From assembly GCA_017540265.1 (NCBI GenBank), contig JAFYBJ010000026.1, positions 1-50,271 on the forward strand: a DNA stretch of 50,271 nt. Direction: 5' to 3'. The notes under the pieces were generated by a model. The model searched no databases. It saw only the letters and a list, made by a program, of their open reading frames with translations, and was not told the origin of the DNA. Positions 15,573-24,160 of the stretch are shown piece by piece. The position numbers and the translations under genes are program-made. The stretch's first letter is position 1; each line of letters begins with the position of its first letter. The stretch is from Lachnospiraceae bacterium (GTDB lineage Bacteria > Bacillota > Clostridia > Lachnospirales > Lachnospiraceae).

Positions 15573-17705
15573 TCACATACCATTTTGTCCGGTATTTCCT
15601 TCATTTTCTTTTTCCCATTTTTTTAATGCTTTTTTATCCTGCCATATTATTATTCCGGCCATTGTTCCCAACATGGCAACAAAGAAAAATGCCGTAATAC
15701 CGATCAGAACAGCGCAGAATATATATACCATACGAAGATCTTTGCCGGAAAATCCTCCCTGATCATAGTGATCATCATGATCATCATAATCTATATCGGC
15801 GTCATGATCATCATACGTGCCGGGAGTGGGATATAAGGGTTCATCTGTAAATTCTTCATGATCACTGTCCGTGGAATCATAATCTTCATGCCCTTTCTCA
15901 TCGAGCCCGACAGAAACTCTTATATCATCGGCGTACAGATCAAAACGGGGATTTTTTACGGGATTGTTAAGCCCTACATTATCCAGAGTATCCTGAAAGC
16001 TGTCCTTAAACTCTGCATTCACAAGAGCTAAATACAGATCTATTCCCTCGTCCCTGTCCTCAAGTATCCTGTCATACAGCTCATATACTGCAGAAACCGA
16101 TAACGAATAACTGATATAATAAAACGGAGACTGGAAGGTATGCGGTATCTCGGTCCATTCACCGATCTCTCCCTCATTCATATATCCGGCGCTTCCAAGA
16201 TAATAGCTGTTATAATATTTTAAACTTCCGTATTTTTCACAGCAGTCGTAATAATAGCTGTTTAACTCCGATATGGTAAGACCATCTTCGTCCTCATATA
16301 CCATACGCTGGAACTCATCTTCCTTTACTCCTTCCACAGCGGAATAAATAAGGTTGAAGTGGTTGTAAATATTCATTGTATCGCCGAAATTTCCATAGAT
16401 ATCCTCTGCATAATCCTGGAAGAGCAGTTCAAGCCCCTGGGAATGTATCTCTGCAAGATCGAGATTGTTTTTGCTGTAATACCAGGTCTTATCGGACTGA
16501 TAATACATCTGGTTGTAATGACCGAATTCATGTATCAGTGTCCTCATATCGGAGGCATTTCCGTCAGCGCAGTTGTAGAGGAATGGAGCATTATAACCGC
16601 ATACCCCCACGGTAAATCCGCCGGGTGCCTTGTGTTCGCTTACGGATATATCATAAAGCCCGTGCTCTGTCATATAGTCATATGAAAGCATCAGATCCGA
16701 TGAGATCTCGGGGAGATGTTTTTTCAGTTTCTCGAGACATTCATCTTCTGACATCTTCTTCTTTAACATTGCACTTACTTCATCTGCGTGCTCGTTATAT
16801 AAAAGATCATAGAGCTCTTCCGAAAGCGGCACCAGATTTTGTGCTACTCCCTCCCTGTAAGAATCCAGTTCATCGGGAGTATAGTCTCTTTTGTATATCT
16901 TGTCATAAGCATAGTATATATAATTATCATATCCGTAGCTTTTTGCTATTTCATTTCTTATTCCTACAAGCTCAATAAAAAGCTCTGCCTTCTCTTTATT
17001 GCTGGCATTTTCGATCTCGGATAAACCTTCCATATACTGATAGTAATCGATCTTACCGTTACTTACCGCTTTCTCTATCGTCTCTTTATCATATTCGTTT
17101 CCGTCTATTTTGCAGGTATATTTTTTTAAGCTGAGATCATCGTATTTCAGACTGAGCTCTGTTTCCTTCTTCGAAAGCTCCTTCTGTTCATCGGTCATAT
17201 TTTCATATTCAAGTATATCCGCCCATTCTCTGTCATCGTTTACGCGTTCTTTAAGTGCTTCACTGCAGGGGCTTAAAGCAACCGTTTTATACGACTGCAT
17301 TATGATATCACCGCATTCATCCGCAAGGGTACTGTAGTATTTTACTTCCTCATCATATTTGTCATCATCCGCATAAAGGCTTGAATTTATATTTGCAATG
17401 GTATAGTTCCTGTTTAATTCATTTGCGAAATCTTCCATTGCCGTTATCACATCCATTACCGCATCGGAATTTGCAGCATCTGAGGTAAGTTCTCCAAGGC
17501 CTGAGACGATATCCTCAAGCTCAGATTTCTCAACCCTTTTATACTCAAATTCACTGAAAGAAAGATCCGTATGCTCTGCCCTGTCGGTAAGAACACCGTC
17601 ATGAGCACCTGAAGCATAAAGTCTTATATCTTTTTCGGAAATAAAAACCGTAATGACTGTTATAATAGCAAGCAGTGTACGTGTTGCCCTGTTTTTTCGA
17701 AACAT
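15573..17705 (-). CDS. Membrane-anchored M3-family oligoendopeptidase
   Basis: A 710-residue zinc metallopeptidase. HEFGH lies at about residues 392-396, with the third ligand in the following NLDLAEIHSQ segment, as in oligoendopeptidase F (PF01432). Residues 8-24 are hydrophobic (signal peptide or anchor). Near residues 661-692 there is a second strong membrane segment, preceded by an Asp/His-rich stretch (about 630-650). The catalytic domain is therefore probably outside the cell, unlike cytosolic PepF. The cytoplasmic tail is short and basic. It is transcribed alone, divergently from tmcAL. Substrates are presumably short extracellular peptides. Confidence 0.87.
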   Translation of the reverse strand: MFRKNRATRTLLAIITVITVFISEKDIRLYASGAHDGVLTDRAEHTDLSFSEFEYKRVEKSELEDIVSGLGELTSDAANSDAVMDVITAMEDFANELNRNYTIANINSSLYADDDKYDEEVKYYSTLADECGDIIMQSYKTVALSPCSEALKERVNDDREWADILEYENMTDEQKELSKKETELSLKYDDLSLKKYTCKIDGNEYDKETIEKAVSNGKIDYYQYMEGLSEIENASNKEKAELFIELVGIRNEIAKSYGYDNYIYYAYDKIYKRDYTPDELDSYREGVAQNLVPLSEELYDLLYNEHADEVSAMLKKKMSEDECLEKLKKHLPEISSDLMLSYDYMTEHGLYDISVSEHKAPGGFTVGVCGYNAPFLYNCADGNASDMRTLIHEFGHYNQMYYQSDKTWYYSKNNLDLAEIHSQGLELLFQDYAEDIYGNFGDTMNIYNHFNLIYSAVEGVKEDEFQRMVYEDEDGLTISELNSYYYDCCEKYGSLKYYNSYYLGSAGYMNEGEIGEWTEIPHTFQSPFYYISYSLSVSAVYELYDRILEDRDEGIDLYLALVNAEFKDSFQDTLDNVGLNNPVKNPRFDLYADDIRVSVGLDEKGHEDYDSTDSDHEEFTDEPLYPTPGTYDDHDADIDYDDHDDHYDQGGFSGKDLRMVYIFCAVLIGITAFFFVAMLGTMAGIIIWQDKKALKKWEKENEGNTGQNGM

Positions 17706-17788
17706 ATCAAAACCCTCGGTAATATATGATAAAATTATAAAGATTATTTTAACATAATATACAATAATTTGTCATTCAGGGATTATAT

Positions 17789-18922
17789 ATGAAAACATGC
17801 GGCATCATAGCTGAATTTGACCCCTTTCATAACGGTCATAAGATTTTAATCGAATATGCAAAAAAGAAACTTGGGGCAGACAGGGTGATCATCGTAATGA
17901 GCGGCGATCATGTACAGCGGGGGATCCCTGCCTTTACGGATAAATATTCAAGAACGGCTTCCGCCCTAAGCTGCGGCGCGGATCTTGTGCTCGAACATAC
18001 TGTTTTCTTAGCCACGGGAAGCGCGGCATATTTTGCGGACGGCGCGGTTTCATGCCTTGAAAAGACAGGTGTATGCGACATGCTGCTTTTCGGTTCGGAA
18101 ACGGGTGATATAGAAACACTTAAGCAAAAAGCTGCGGCCTCCATTGATATGGCCGAGCTTTCCGCAGATCCCCCTGCTCCGAATGATATTCTGGCAATTG
18201 AATATCTTAAGGCTCTTACGGAAAAAAACAGTTTTATCGAGCCTTTTACAATAAAACGTGACGTTGTTACCCATGACGGAAATAAAGCCGCAGGCAATAT
18301 CTCAAATTCCTCTTTCATAAGGACTAAATATATTGAAAACAGGAGTTTTTCAGGTCTTGAGCGTTATATGCCGGGATCATCCCTGGATCATATGACAAAA
18401 TATCTTGATACCCACCGCCCCATGACCATGCTCTCATATTCGGATCTTATGAAATATGCACTTATGCTCGGATATGAAAAAGGCTACAGCGTTTATTTTG
18501 ATATATATGATGATCTTTCGGATAAGATAAAGAAAAATCTTCCCGGATATGAAAATCTCTCATCCTTTGCCGTTCGTTTAAAATCAAGGGATATAACCTA
18601 TACCCATATATGCAGGGCTCTTCTGCATATTTTGCTGGATATAAAAAAAGATGATGTCAGAAAACTGATAAAAGACCACGGAAGCTGTGCTTATTTAAAG
18701 CCTCTGGGTTTTAGACGTTCATCAGACGACCTTTTAAAAGCCATAAAAGAAAAGGCATCCGTGCCTTTTATCGCAAAGGCTGCGGATGCCGGAAGGATCC
18801 TTGATGAAGAAAGCATGTATTTTTATAAGAAAGATGTATTCGCTTCCGACTTATATGAGATGACAGCCTCTGTATCCGGCTGCTTTGTATCCGATATCGG
18901 GAAAGCGCTTGTTATAGTTTAA
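17789..18922 (+). CDS. tmcAL: tRNA(Met) cytidine acetate ligase (TmcAL/YlbM-like)
   Basis: A 377-residue nucleotidyltransferase-fold protein. [11 protein letters not shown] (H14-x-x-H17) is the nucleotidyltransferase HxGH motif, and MSGDHVQRG and DLVLEHT follow as in the TmcAL (DUF795/YlbM) family. That family uses ATP and acetate to make N4-acetylcytidine at the wobble position of elongator tRNA-Met. Length fits the family. It ends in a 4-base tail-to-tail overlap with the PFL gene (TTAA shared by both stops), leaving no room for a terminator between them. Confidence 0.9.
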   Translation: MKTCGIIAEFDPFHNGHKILIEYAKKKLGADRVIIVMSGDHVQRGIPAFTDKYSRTASALSCGADLVLEHTVFLATGSAAYFADGAVSCLEKTGVCDMLLFGSETGDIETLKQKAAASIDMAELSADPPAPNDILAIEYLKALTEKNSFIEPFTIKRDVVTHDGNKAAGNISNSSFIRTKYIENRSFSGLERYMPGSSLDHMTKYLDTHRPMTMLSYSDLMKYALMLGYEKGYSVYFDIYDDLSDKIKKNLPGYENLSSFAVRLKSRDITYTHICRALLHILLDIKKDDVRKLIKDHGSCAYLKPLGFRRSSDDLLKAIKEKASVPFIAKAADAGRILDEESMYFYKKDVFASDLYEMTASVSGCFVSDIGKALVIV

Positions 18923-20283
18923 TTCTTGAAGCTGTGCACCGGTGCGGGGATCCTGCCTTTTCTTCCGATGAATGCGCTGCAGTCGAAAGTGTTCACGGGC
19001 ATCACGGGAGCTCTTCCTAACAGGCCACCGAATTCAACCTGGTCACCGACCGCCTTTCCTGCGGCGGGTATAAGCCTTACAGCTGTTGTCTTCTGGTTTA
19101 CCATGCCGATAGCCATCTCGTCTGCGATTATTCCGGAAATGGATACCGCAGTGGTATCTCCGGGAACTGCTATCATATCAAGTCCCACAGAACATACGCA
19201 GGTCATTGCTTCAAGTTTTTCCAGAGTGAGCGATCCTCTGAGTACAGCATCTATCATCCCCTGGTCTTCACTGACTGGAATGAATGCTCCGGAGAGCCCG
19301 CCTACATAGGATGATGCCATTATGCCGCCTTTTTTTACCTGATCATTTAACATCGCAAGCGCGGCAGTGGTGCCGGGAGCTCCGGCGCTCTCCAAACCGC
19401 ATTCGCAAAGTATATCCGCAACTGAATCCCCGATAGCAGGCGTAGGCGCAAGTGAAAGATCTATGATACCAAAGGGCACACCTAACATCTCGGATGCTTC
19501 TTTTGCCACAAGCTGTCCCACTCTTGTTATCTTAAAAGCTGTCTTTTTAATTGTCTCGCAAAGTACCTCGAAGCTTTCGCCTCTTACCTGCTCAAGCGCT
19601 GTTTTAACAACACCGGGGCCGCTTACACCCACATTTATCACGGCATCCGCTTCCGAAACACCATGGAAAGCTCCTGCCATGAAAGGATTATCATCCGGCG
19701 CATTGCAGAATACAACAAGCTTTGCGCAGCCCATGGAATCATTTTCGGCAGTCATTTCTGCCGTTTCCTTTATGATCTCGCCCATAAGCCTTACGGCATC
19801 CATGTTTATGCCTGTCTTTGTGGAACCGAGATTTACGGAACTGCATACCCTGTCAGTTGAAGCTAGAGCCTCCGGAATGGATCTTATAAGAAGCTCGTCA
19901 GCTGTTGTCATTCCCTTTTGAACCAGAGCGGAAAATCCGCCTATGAAATTAACTCCTGTTTCCTTTGCTGCGGCATCCAGAGTCTTTGCAAACTTTACAA
20001 AGTCCTTTGAAGTCCTGCATGCACCTGCACCGGCTATGGCAGCAGGTGTAACGGATATACGCTTGTTCACTATGGGAATAGCGTACTTTTTCTCTATCTC
20101 TCTGCCTGTCTTTACAAGATCTTTTGCAACTGTCGTTATTTTTTTATAAACCCTGTCACAAAAAACATCTGTATCGGAATCTGCGCAGTCAAGAAGGCTT
20201 ATACCCAGAGTGATGGTCCTTACATCCAGATTTTCCTTCTCGATCATTTTATTGGTCTCAACGACCTCATGAATATTTATCAT
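18919..20283 (-). CDS. PFL family protein (UPF0210/DUF711)
   Basis: A 454-residue protein of the UPF0210 family: [12 protein letters not shown] at the start, [19 protein letters not shown] and a run of glycine-rich strands ([26 protein letters not shown]). Homologs are distantly related to glycyl radical enzyme folds, but no glycyl-radical RVxGY motif is visible and the activity is unknown. It is consistently paired with a small ACT-domain protein, as here (35 bases upstream), suggesting ligand-controlled function. Confidence 0.88.
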   Translation of the reverse strand: MINIHEVVETNKMIEKENLDVRTITLGISLLDCADSDTDVFCDRVYKKITTVAKDLVKTGREIEKKYAIPIVNKRISVTPAAIAGAGACRTSKDFVKFAKTLDAAAKETGVNFIGGFSALVQKGMTTADELLIRSIPEALASTDRVCSSVNLGSTKTGINMDAVRLMGEIIKETAEMTAENDSMGCAKLVVFCNAPDDNPFMAGAFHGVSEADAVINVGVSGPGVVKTALEQVRGESFEVLCETIKKTAFKITRVGQLVAKEASEMLGVPFGIIDLSLAPTPAIGDSVADILCECGLESAGAPGTTAALAMLNDQVKKGGIMASSYVGGLSGAFIPVSEDQGMIDAVLRGSLTLEKLEAMTCVCSVGLDMIAVPGDTTAVSISGIIADEMAIGMVNQKTTAVRLIPAAGKAVGDQVEFGGLLGRAPVMPVNTFDCSAFIGRKGRIPAPVHSFKN

Positions 20284-20318
20284 AAAAACCTCATCAGAAA
20301 AAATATACTGTTATGACA

Positions 20319-20591
20319 TCAGACTCTGTGCATGGAATTGAAGATCTCTTCTCTCTGGCATTTGATCACCACGCCTATCTCCGAACCGATCTGAGCAAGT
20401 TCATCTGATACGGAATCAAAAGATTTTTCCGAACCGTTTAAGTCAACGATCATCATCATGTTAAAGTAATCCTGAACTATGGTCTGGGATATATCAAGAA
20501 TATTGATATTGTTTCCCGCAAGATAGGTACATACTTTTGCGATAATGCCTACGGTATCTTTTCCCACAACTGTTATTATCGTTTTTTCCAT
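20319..20591 (-). CDS. ACT domain protein (UPF0237)
   Basis: A 90-residue protein made of a single ACT domain (ITVVGKDTVGIIAKVCTYLA at the start), the UPF0237 family related to the N-terminal part of GcvR. ACT domains bind small ligands, usually amino acids. I prefer the ATG at 20591, with GAGAGG nine bases upstream; the ATG at 20600 abuts that site. It precedes the PFL gene in a conserved two-gene unit. Confidence 0.88.
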   Translation of the reverse strand: MEKTIITVVGKDTVGIIAKVCTYLAGNNINILDISQTIVQDYFNMMMIVDLNGSEKSFDSVSDELAQIGSEIGVVIKCQREEIFNSMHRV

Positions 20592-20604
20592 TTCCTTCAT
20601 CCTC

Positions 20605-21402
20605 TCATATATCTGTTATCATGCCGGCTTCATCCCTTCCCGAAACATCTATGGGAAAATCATCGCCGTGAAATTCATTTGCACTCATCTCTATCTCGAG
20701 CCTTACTGCCTCAAGCGCAAGCTCCGGCATATTATTCTCCCTGCTCAGATGACTTAAAAAAACATGTTCCATTTTACCGCAGAGTATGGAAGATAAAAGT
20801 CTTCCGCCGGCCTCGTTTGAAAGATGCCCCCTTTTCCCGAGTATGCGCTTCTTTAATTCGTACGGATAAGGCCCGGTCTCGAGCATGCGTATATCATGAT
20901 TAGCCTCTATATATACGATGTTTAACTCTCTTAAAAAATCTATTGTCTGTTCGTTATACTCTCCAAGGTCCGTTATCACGGCAGCTTTCTTATTTCCGGA
21001 GCTGAACCTGTAAGCAACGGGATCTGCCGCATCATGGGAGATGCTCATGGTATCTATCTCCATATCACCTATCAGGAAATGTTCGTCATTCTTTATGGGA
21101 TGAAGAAGCCCTGTATCAAATTCCCCCAGATCCCTTGTGTTTTTTATGCCTTCGATCGTCCCCGGTGTGGCGTATACGGGGACAGGATATTTTCTTAAAA
21201 ATACGCCCAGACCTCCGATATGATCCCTGTGTTCATGGGTTATAAGGATCGCATCCAGATCAGCGGGTGAAACCTCTGCTTTCTTTAAACCGTTTTCAAT
21301 TTTCTTTCTGCTTACGCCTGCATCAACAATGATATGCGTATGATCCGAACCTGCATAGATGGAATTTCCGCTGCTTCCGCTGGCAATACTCATCATTCTC
21401 AT
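20605..21402 (-). CDS. Metallo-beta-lactamase fold hydrolase (WalJ/YycJ-like)
   Basis: A 265-residue MBL-fold protein. THEHRDHIGG (H56, H58, D60, H61) is the metal-binding motif; MSIASGSSGNS at the start and FLSHLSRENN near residue 215 are typical of the WalJ/YycJ group of putative phosphodiesterases. In Bacillus WalJ is linked to cell-wall and DNA-repair phenotypes, but here it is not beside walRK. It sits 6 bases after the FtsA-like gene, with GGGAGG in the end of that gene. Confidence 0.88.
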   Translation of the reverse strand: MRMMSIASGSSGNSIYAGSDHTHIIVDAGVSRKKIENGLKKAEVSPADLDAILITHEHRDHIGGLGVFLRKYPVPVYATPGTIEGIKNTRDLGEFDTGLLHPIKNDEHFLIGDMEIDTMSISHDAADPVAYRFSSGNKKAAVITDLGEYNEQTIDFLRELNIVYIEANHDIRMLETGPYPYELKKRILGKRGHLSNEAGGRLLSSILCGKMEHVFLSHLSRENNMPELALEAVRLEIEMSANEFHGDDFPIDVSGRDEAGMITDI

Positions 21403-21408
21403 GATGTC

Positions 21409-23577
21409 TTATCTTTCCTCCCAACGGACCACTATCTTATCGCCTGTAGAAAGTTCCTGCATATATGCGGCATTTGATCCGTTAAGTGTGGTAACCAGAT
21501 TCCTTCCGCCGGAACTTTTTAAGTCAAAATCTATATGGTCAAAGATATCAACGAAAACATATGAGCTCTTACCTGTAAGTTTTATATCATCCCCGTTTAC
21601 ATTTACTATAAGGGTGCGGGGAAGAACTTTTTCAGTCACTGCTTCTTCATAAGCATCCTCTTTATCGGGATACTCTTCCTCGTCAGGTTCATCATCTTCC
21701 TGTGCTGATACATCGCCCTGACTCATTCGGTCATTATTATCACCAGAGTCAATGGTATTTTTTTTCTCCGGAGCCTCATATACTTCTTCCTTAAGCCCCC
21801 ATTTTATGGAGAAATTATCATAAACCGGCGTATCGTCATCAGCGATCTCATTATTAACCCTTATCTCTGTGCCCTTCTCAAGAATAACATCCATGAATTC
21901 TCTTACTTCTTTAACGGTATAATGATCGCGCATGATTATCTCATCGCCGTCTTCGATATTGTAATATGCTGTTTTTATCTCACCGTTTACTTCGGCAAAT
22001 TTAGGGAGCAGAATGCGGCTGCCGTTTACCGTAACAGGTATGAGGGATTTAAACTCGGGAAGCTCGGCAAGTGTAAGCTCAGCCTTTTTGCCTACCGTGG
22101 ATTCCGTAACCTTTATAACATCATTTGCACGTATCGGAGTATGCATATCCGCAGCCTCTCCGTTTACTATTATAACGGCAGGGTCTCCGGGCTCGCCTCT
22201 CTTTATCGCGCTCTTTCCGTTAATGAAATAATTAAGCGCCGGTCCCCTTTTCGGGAAAAGACCGTCATTGGGGAAATCCGCATGCATGGCGGCATCCACC
22301 ACGGCAAGATTTCCGCTGTCGTATAATTTGATATATTCCTCATTAAAAGTAACATAAATGAAATTTGCACTCTGTTCGTAATAATTCAGACATATGCCCA
22401 CAGGGGTTACAAGCCTTGAATCTTTTTTCACATCATCCTTATAAACTATGCGCCCCATAACCTCTTCACCGCGTACGGCAACACGTTCCGCGATAATGCC
22501 CAGGTGCTCGGAAAGCTTCTTTGTATAACCTTCAATGGTTCCGCCTCCGCCCACAACAAACACGGCACTTACAGGCTTTCCTCCGTTTAACTCTTTAAAC
22601 TTTGCAGCAGCAGCCTCCGCCATTTCGTCGATCTTTCCGTCAAGGAGTTTTAAAACATCCTCCTTTGAAACCTTTTGCGGAAGCCCCATAATATCTTTAT
22701 ATTCCACGGTATCATTTTCCGAGATACCGCACTTTATCTCTTCGGCAGTATTGAAGTCAACCAGATATTCCGAAGATATCGCCTCTGTAAGGCTGTCTCC
22801 GGCTGTAGGGATCATGCCGTAGGCAACCACGCAGCCATCTTTGGTGATGCAGATATCTGAGGTTCCCGCACCCACATCAACGAGTCCTATATTCAACATC
22901 CTGTAGCTTTCGGGTATTGCTACGGATATGGCCGCTATAGGCTCAAGTGTCATGTTGACGACACTAAGCCCCGCGAGTTCCACCGACTTATATAAGCCAT
23001 CCACCACATCGTCCGGAAGAAACGTAGCTATCATGTCACAGCCTATCGACGATGCCTTGTGATTTTCAAGATTACCGATCTGATAGCCGTTTAAATAATA
23101 ACGGATAACAGAATTGCCGACACAGTAAAACTTAAGATCCGTATCATTATCCTTAAGAAACTGTTCATAGGCTTTTTCAACGCCCATAGATGTAAGGGCA
23201 GCCACATCTTCGGCTGTTACTGTCTTTTCACGGTCAAGCTCCCATGTAACATTTATGTTTTCAGTCTTAAGTACGCGTCCTGCGGCAGCTATACAAACAT
23301 CCGTAAGCTTTACGAGGGTTTTTTCCTCGAGCTTGTGCTTAAGAGCTACAATGGAATTGCTGACGGCATTGATATCATGTATCTGTCCGTCAAGCATGGC
23401 CCTGGTGGTATGCTCCCTTGATTCCTGGGCGAGAACATGAAAGATATCGCCCTCCCTGTATCCGACGGTGCCCACTATGCTGCGGGTCCCGATATCAAGG
23501 CCGAAAACAAGTTTTCCCTGTTCCTTTAAGTTTATTACTTTTTCTTTCTTTTCTTCTGTATCAGTCTTTTTTCTCAT
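21409..23577 (-). CDS. FtsA/PilM-like actin-fold ATPase with long C-terminal extension
   Basis: A 722-residue protein. The first 400 or so residues are an FtsA-type actin fold: FGLDIGTRSI (phosphate 1) near residue 29, DVGAGTSDI (phosphate 2) and VVGGGGTIEG (adenosine loop), with an SHS2-like insert between. Normal FtsA is about 420 residues and ends in an amphipathic helix; here about 300 further residues follow, containing beta-rich repeats (VNGEAADMHTPI, VNGSRILLPKF, VNVNGDDIKL) and an acidic linker near 620-650. No ftsZ is nearby. It overlaps coaE by 17 bases. A role in division or envelope assembly is inferred from the fold only. Confidence 0.8.
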   Translation of the reverse strand: MRKKTDTEEKKEKVINLKEQGKLVFGLDIGTRSIVGTVGYREGDIFHVLAQESREHTTRAMLDGQIHDINAVSNSIVALKHKLEEKTLVKLTDVCIAAAGRVLKTENINVTWELDREKTVTAEDVAALTSMGVEKAYEQFLKDNDTDLKFYCVGNSVIRYYLNGYQIGNLENHKASSIGCDMIATFLPDDVVDGLYKSVELAGLSVVNMTLEPIAAISVAIPESYRMLNIGLVDVGAGTSDICITKDGCVVAYGMIPTAGDSLTEAISSEYLVDFNTAEEIKCGISENDTVEYKDIMGLPQKVSKEDVLKLLDGKIDEMAEAAAAKFKELNGGKPVSAVFVVGGGGTIEGYTKKLSEHLGIIAERVAVRGEEVMGRIVYKDDVKKDSRLVTPVGICLNYYEQSANFIYVTFNEEYIKLYDSGNLAVVDAAMHADFPNDGLFPKRGPALNYFINGKSAIKRGEPGDPAVIIVNGEAADMHTPIRANDVIKVTESTVGKKAELTLAELPEFKSLIPVTVNGSRILLPKFAEVNGEIKTAYYNIEDGDEIIMRDHYTVKEVREFMDVILEKGTEIRVNNEIADDDTPVYDNFSIKWGLKEEVYEAPEKKNTIDSGDNNDRMSQGDVSAQEDDEPDEEEYPDKEDAYEEAVTEKVLPRTLIVNVNGDDIKLTGKSSYVFVDIFDHIDFDLKSSGGRNLVTTLNGSNAAYMQELSTGDKIVVRWEER

Positions 23578-24160
23578 TTTTAAGGATCCTGTCGATCTGT
23601 TTCATTGTTGTATATATGGAACCGCTGTTGTCTATCATACGTCTGCAATTATTCTTAAATTCTTCTTCGGAAAGCTGAGAGGCAAAGATATCATCGATCT
23701 TTTCATCACTGTAACCCCTGCTTTCCTTAAGCCTGGATCTGCGTATATCCTCAGGTACATATACATACCAGAGCTCATCGAGTATCTCATCATAGCCCTC
23801 TTCTATAAGAAGAGCCGCTTCAAGGATAAAGTATTCCGTACCGTCTTTTTTCTTTTCATCAAGCTTTAGCCTGATATAATCCTTAACTGCCGGATGGAGT
23901 ATGGAATTAGCCTTTTTTCTTGCTTCTTCATCCGAAAAGATGAGAGATGCAAAGCTTTTCTTATCAAGACGGCCGTCTTTTAAGAGTATCCCTTCCCCGA
24001 AAGTCTTTAAAAGCATATTATAGCAAGGCTGCCCCGGCTCTTCAAGAATATGCACAGCCTCATCCGCCTTTATGCAATATGCCCCGTAATGATCCCTTAA
24101 ATAATCCACCACCGCGGATTTTCCCGAACCGACACCGCCTGTGATGCCAATGCTCTTCAT
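23561..24160 (-). CDS. coaE: Dephospho-CoA kinase
   Basis: A 199-residue P-loop kinase performing the last step of coenzyme A synthesis. GGVGSGKS at residues 7-14 is Walker A; the CoaE-typical ADE (KADEAVH) and LHPAVKDYI motifs follow. It directly follows polA, whose TAA stop shares one base with this ATG (TAATG). Confidence 0.95.
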   Translation of the reverse strand: MKSIGITGGVGSGKSAVVDYLRDHYGAYCIKADEAVHILEEPGQPCYNMLLKTFGEGILLKDGRLDKKSFASLIFSDEEARKKANSILHPAVKDYIRLKLDEKKKDGTEYFILEAALLIEEGYDEILDELWYVYVPEDIRRSRLKESRGYSDEKIDDIFASQLSEEEFKNNCRRMIDNSGSIYTTMKQIDRILKNEKKD

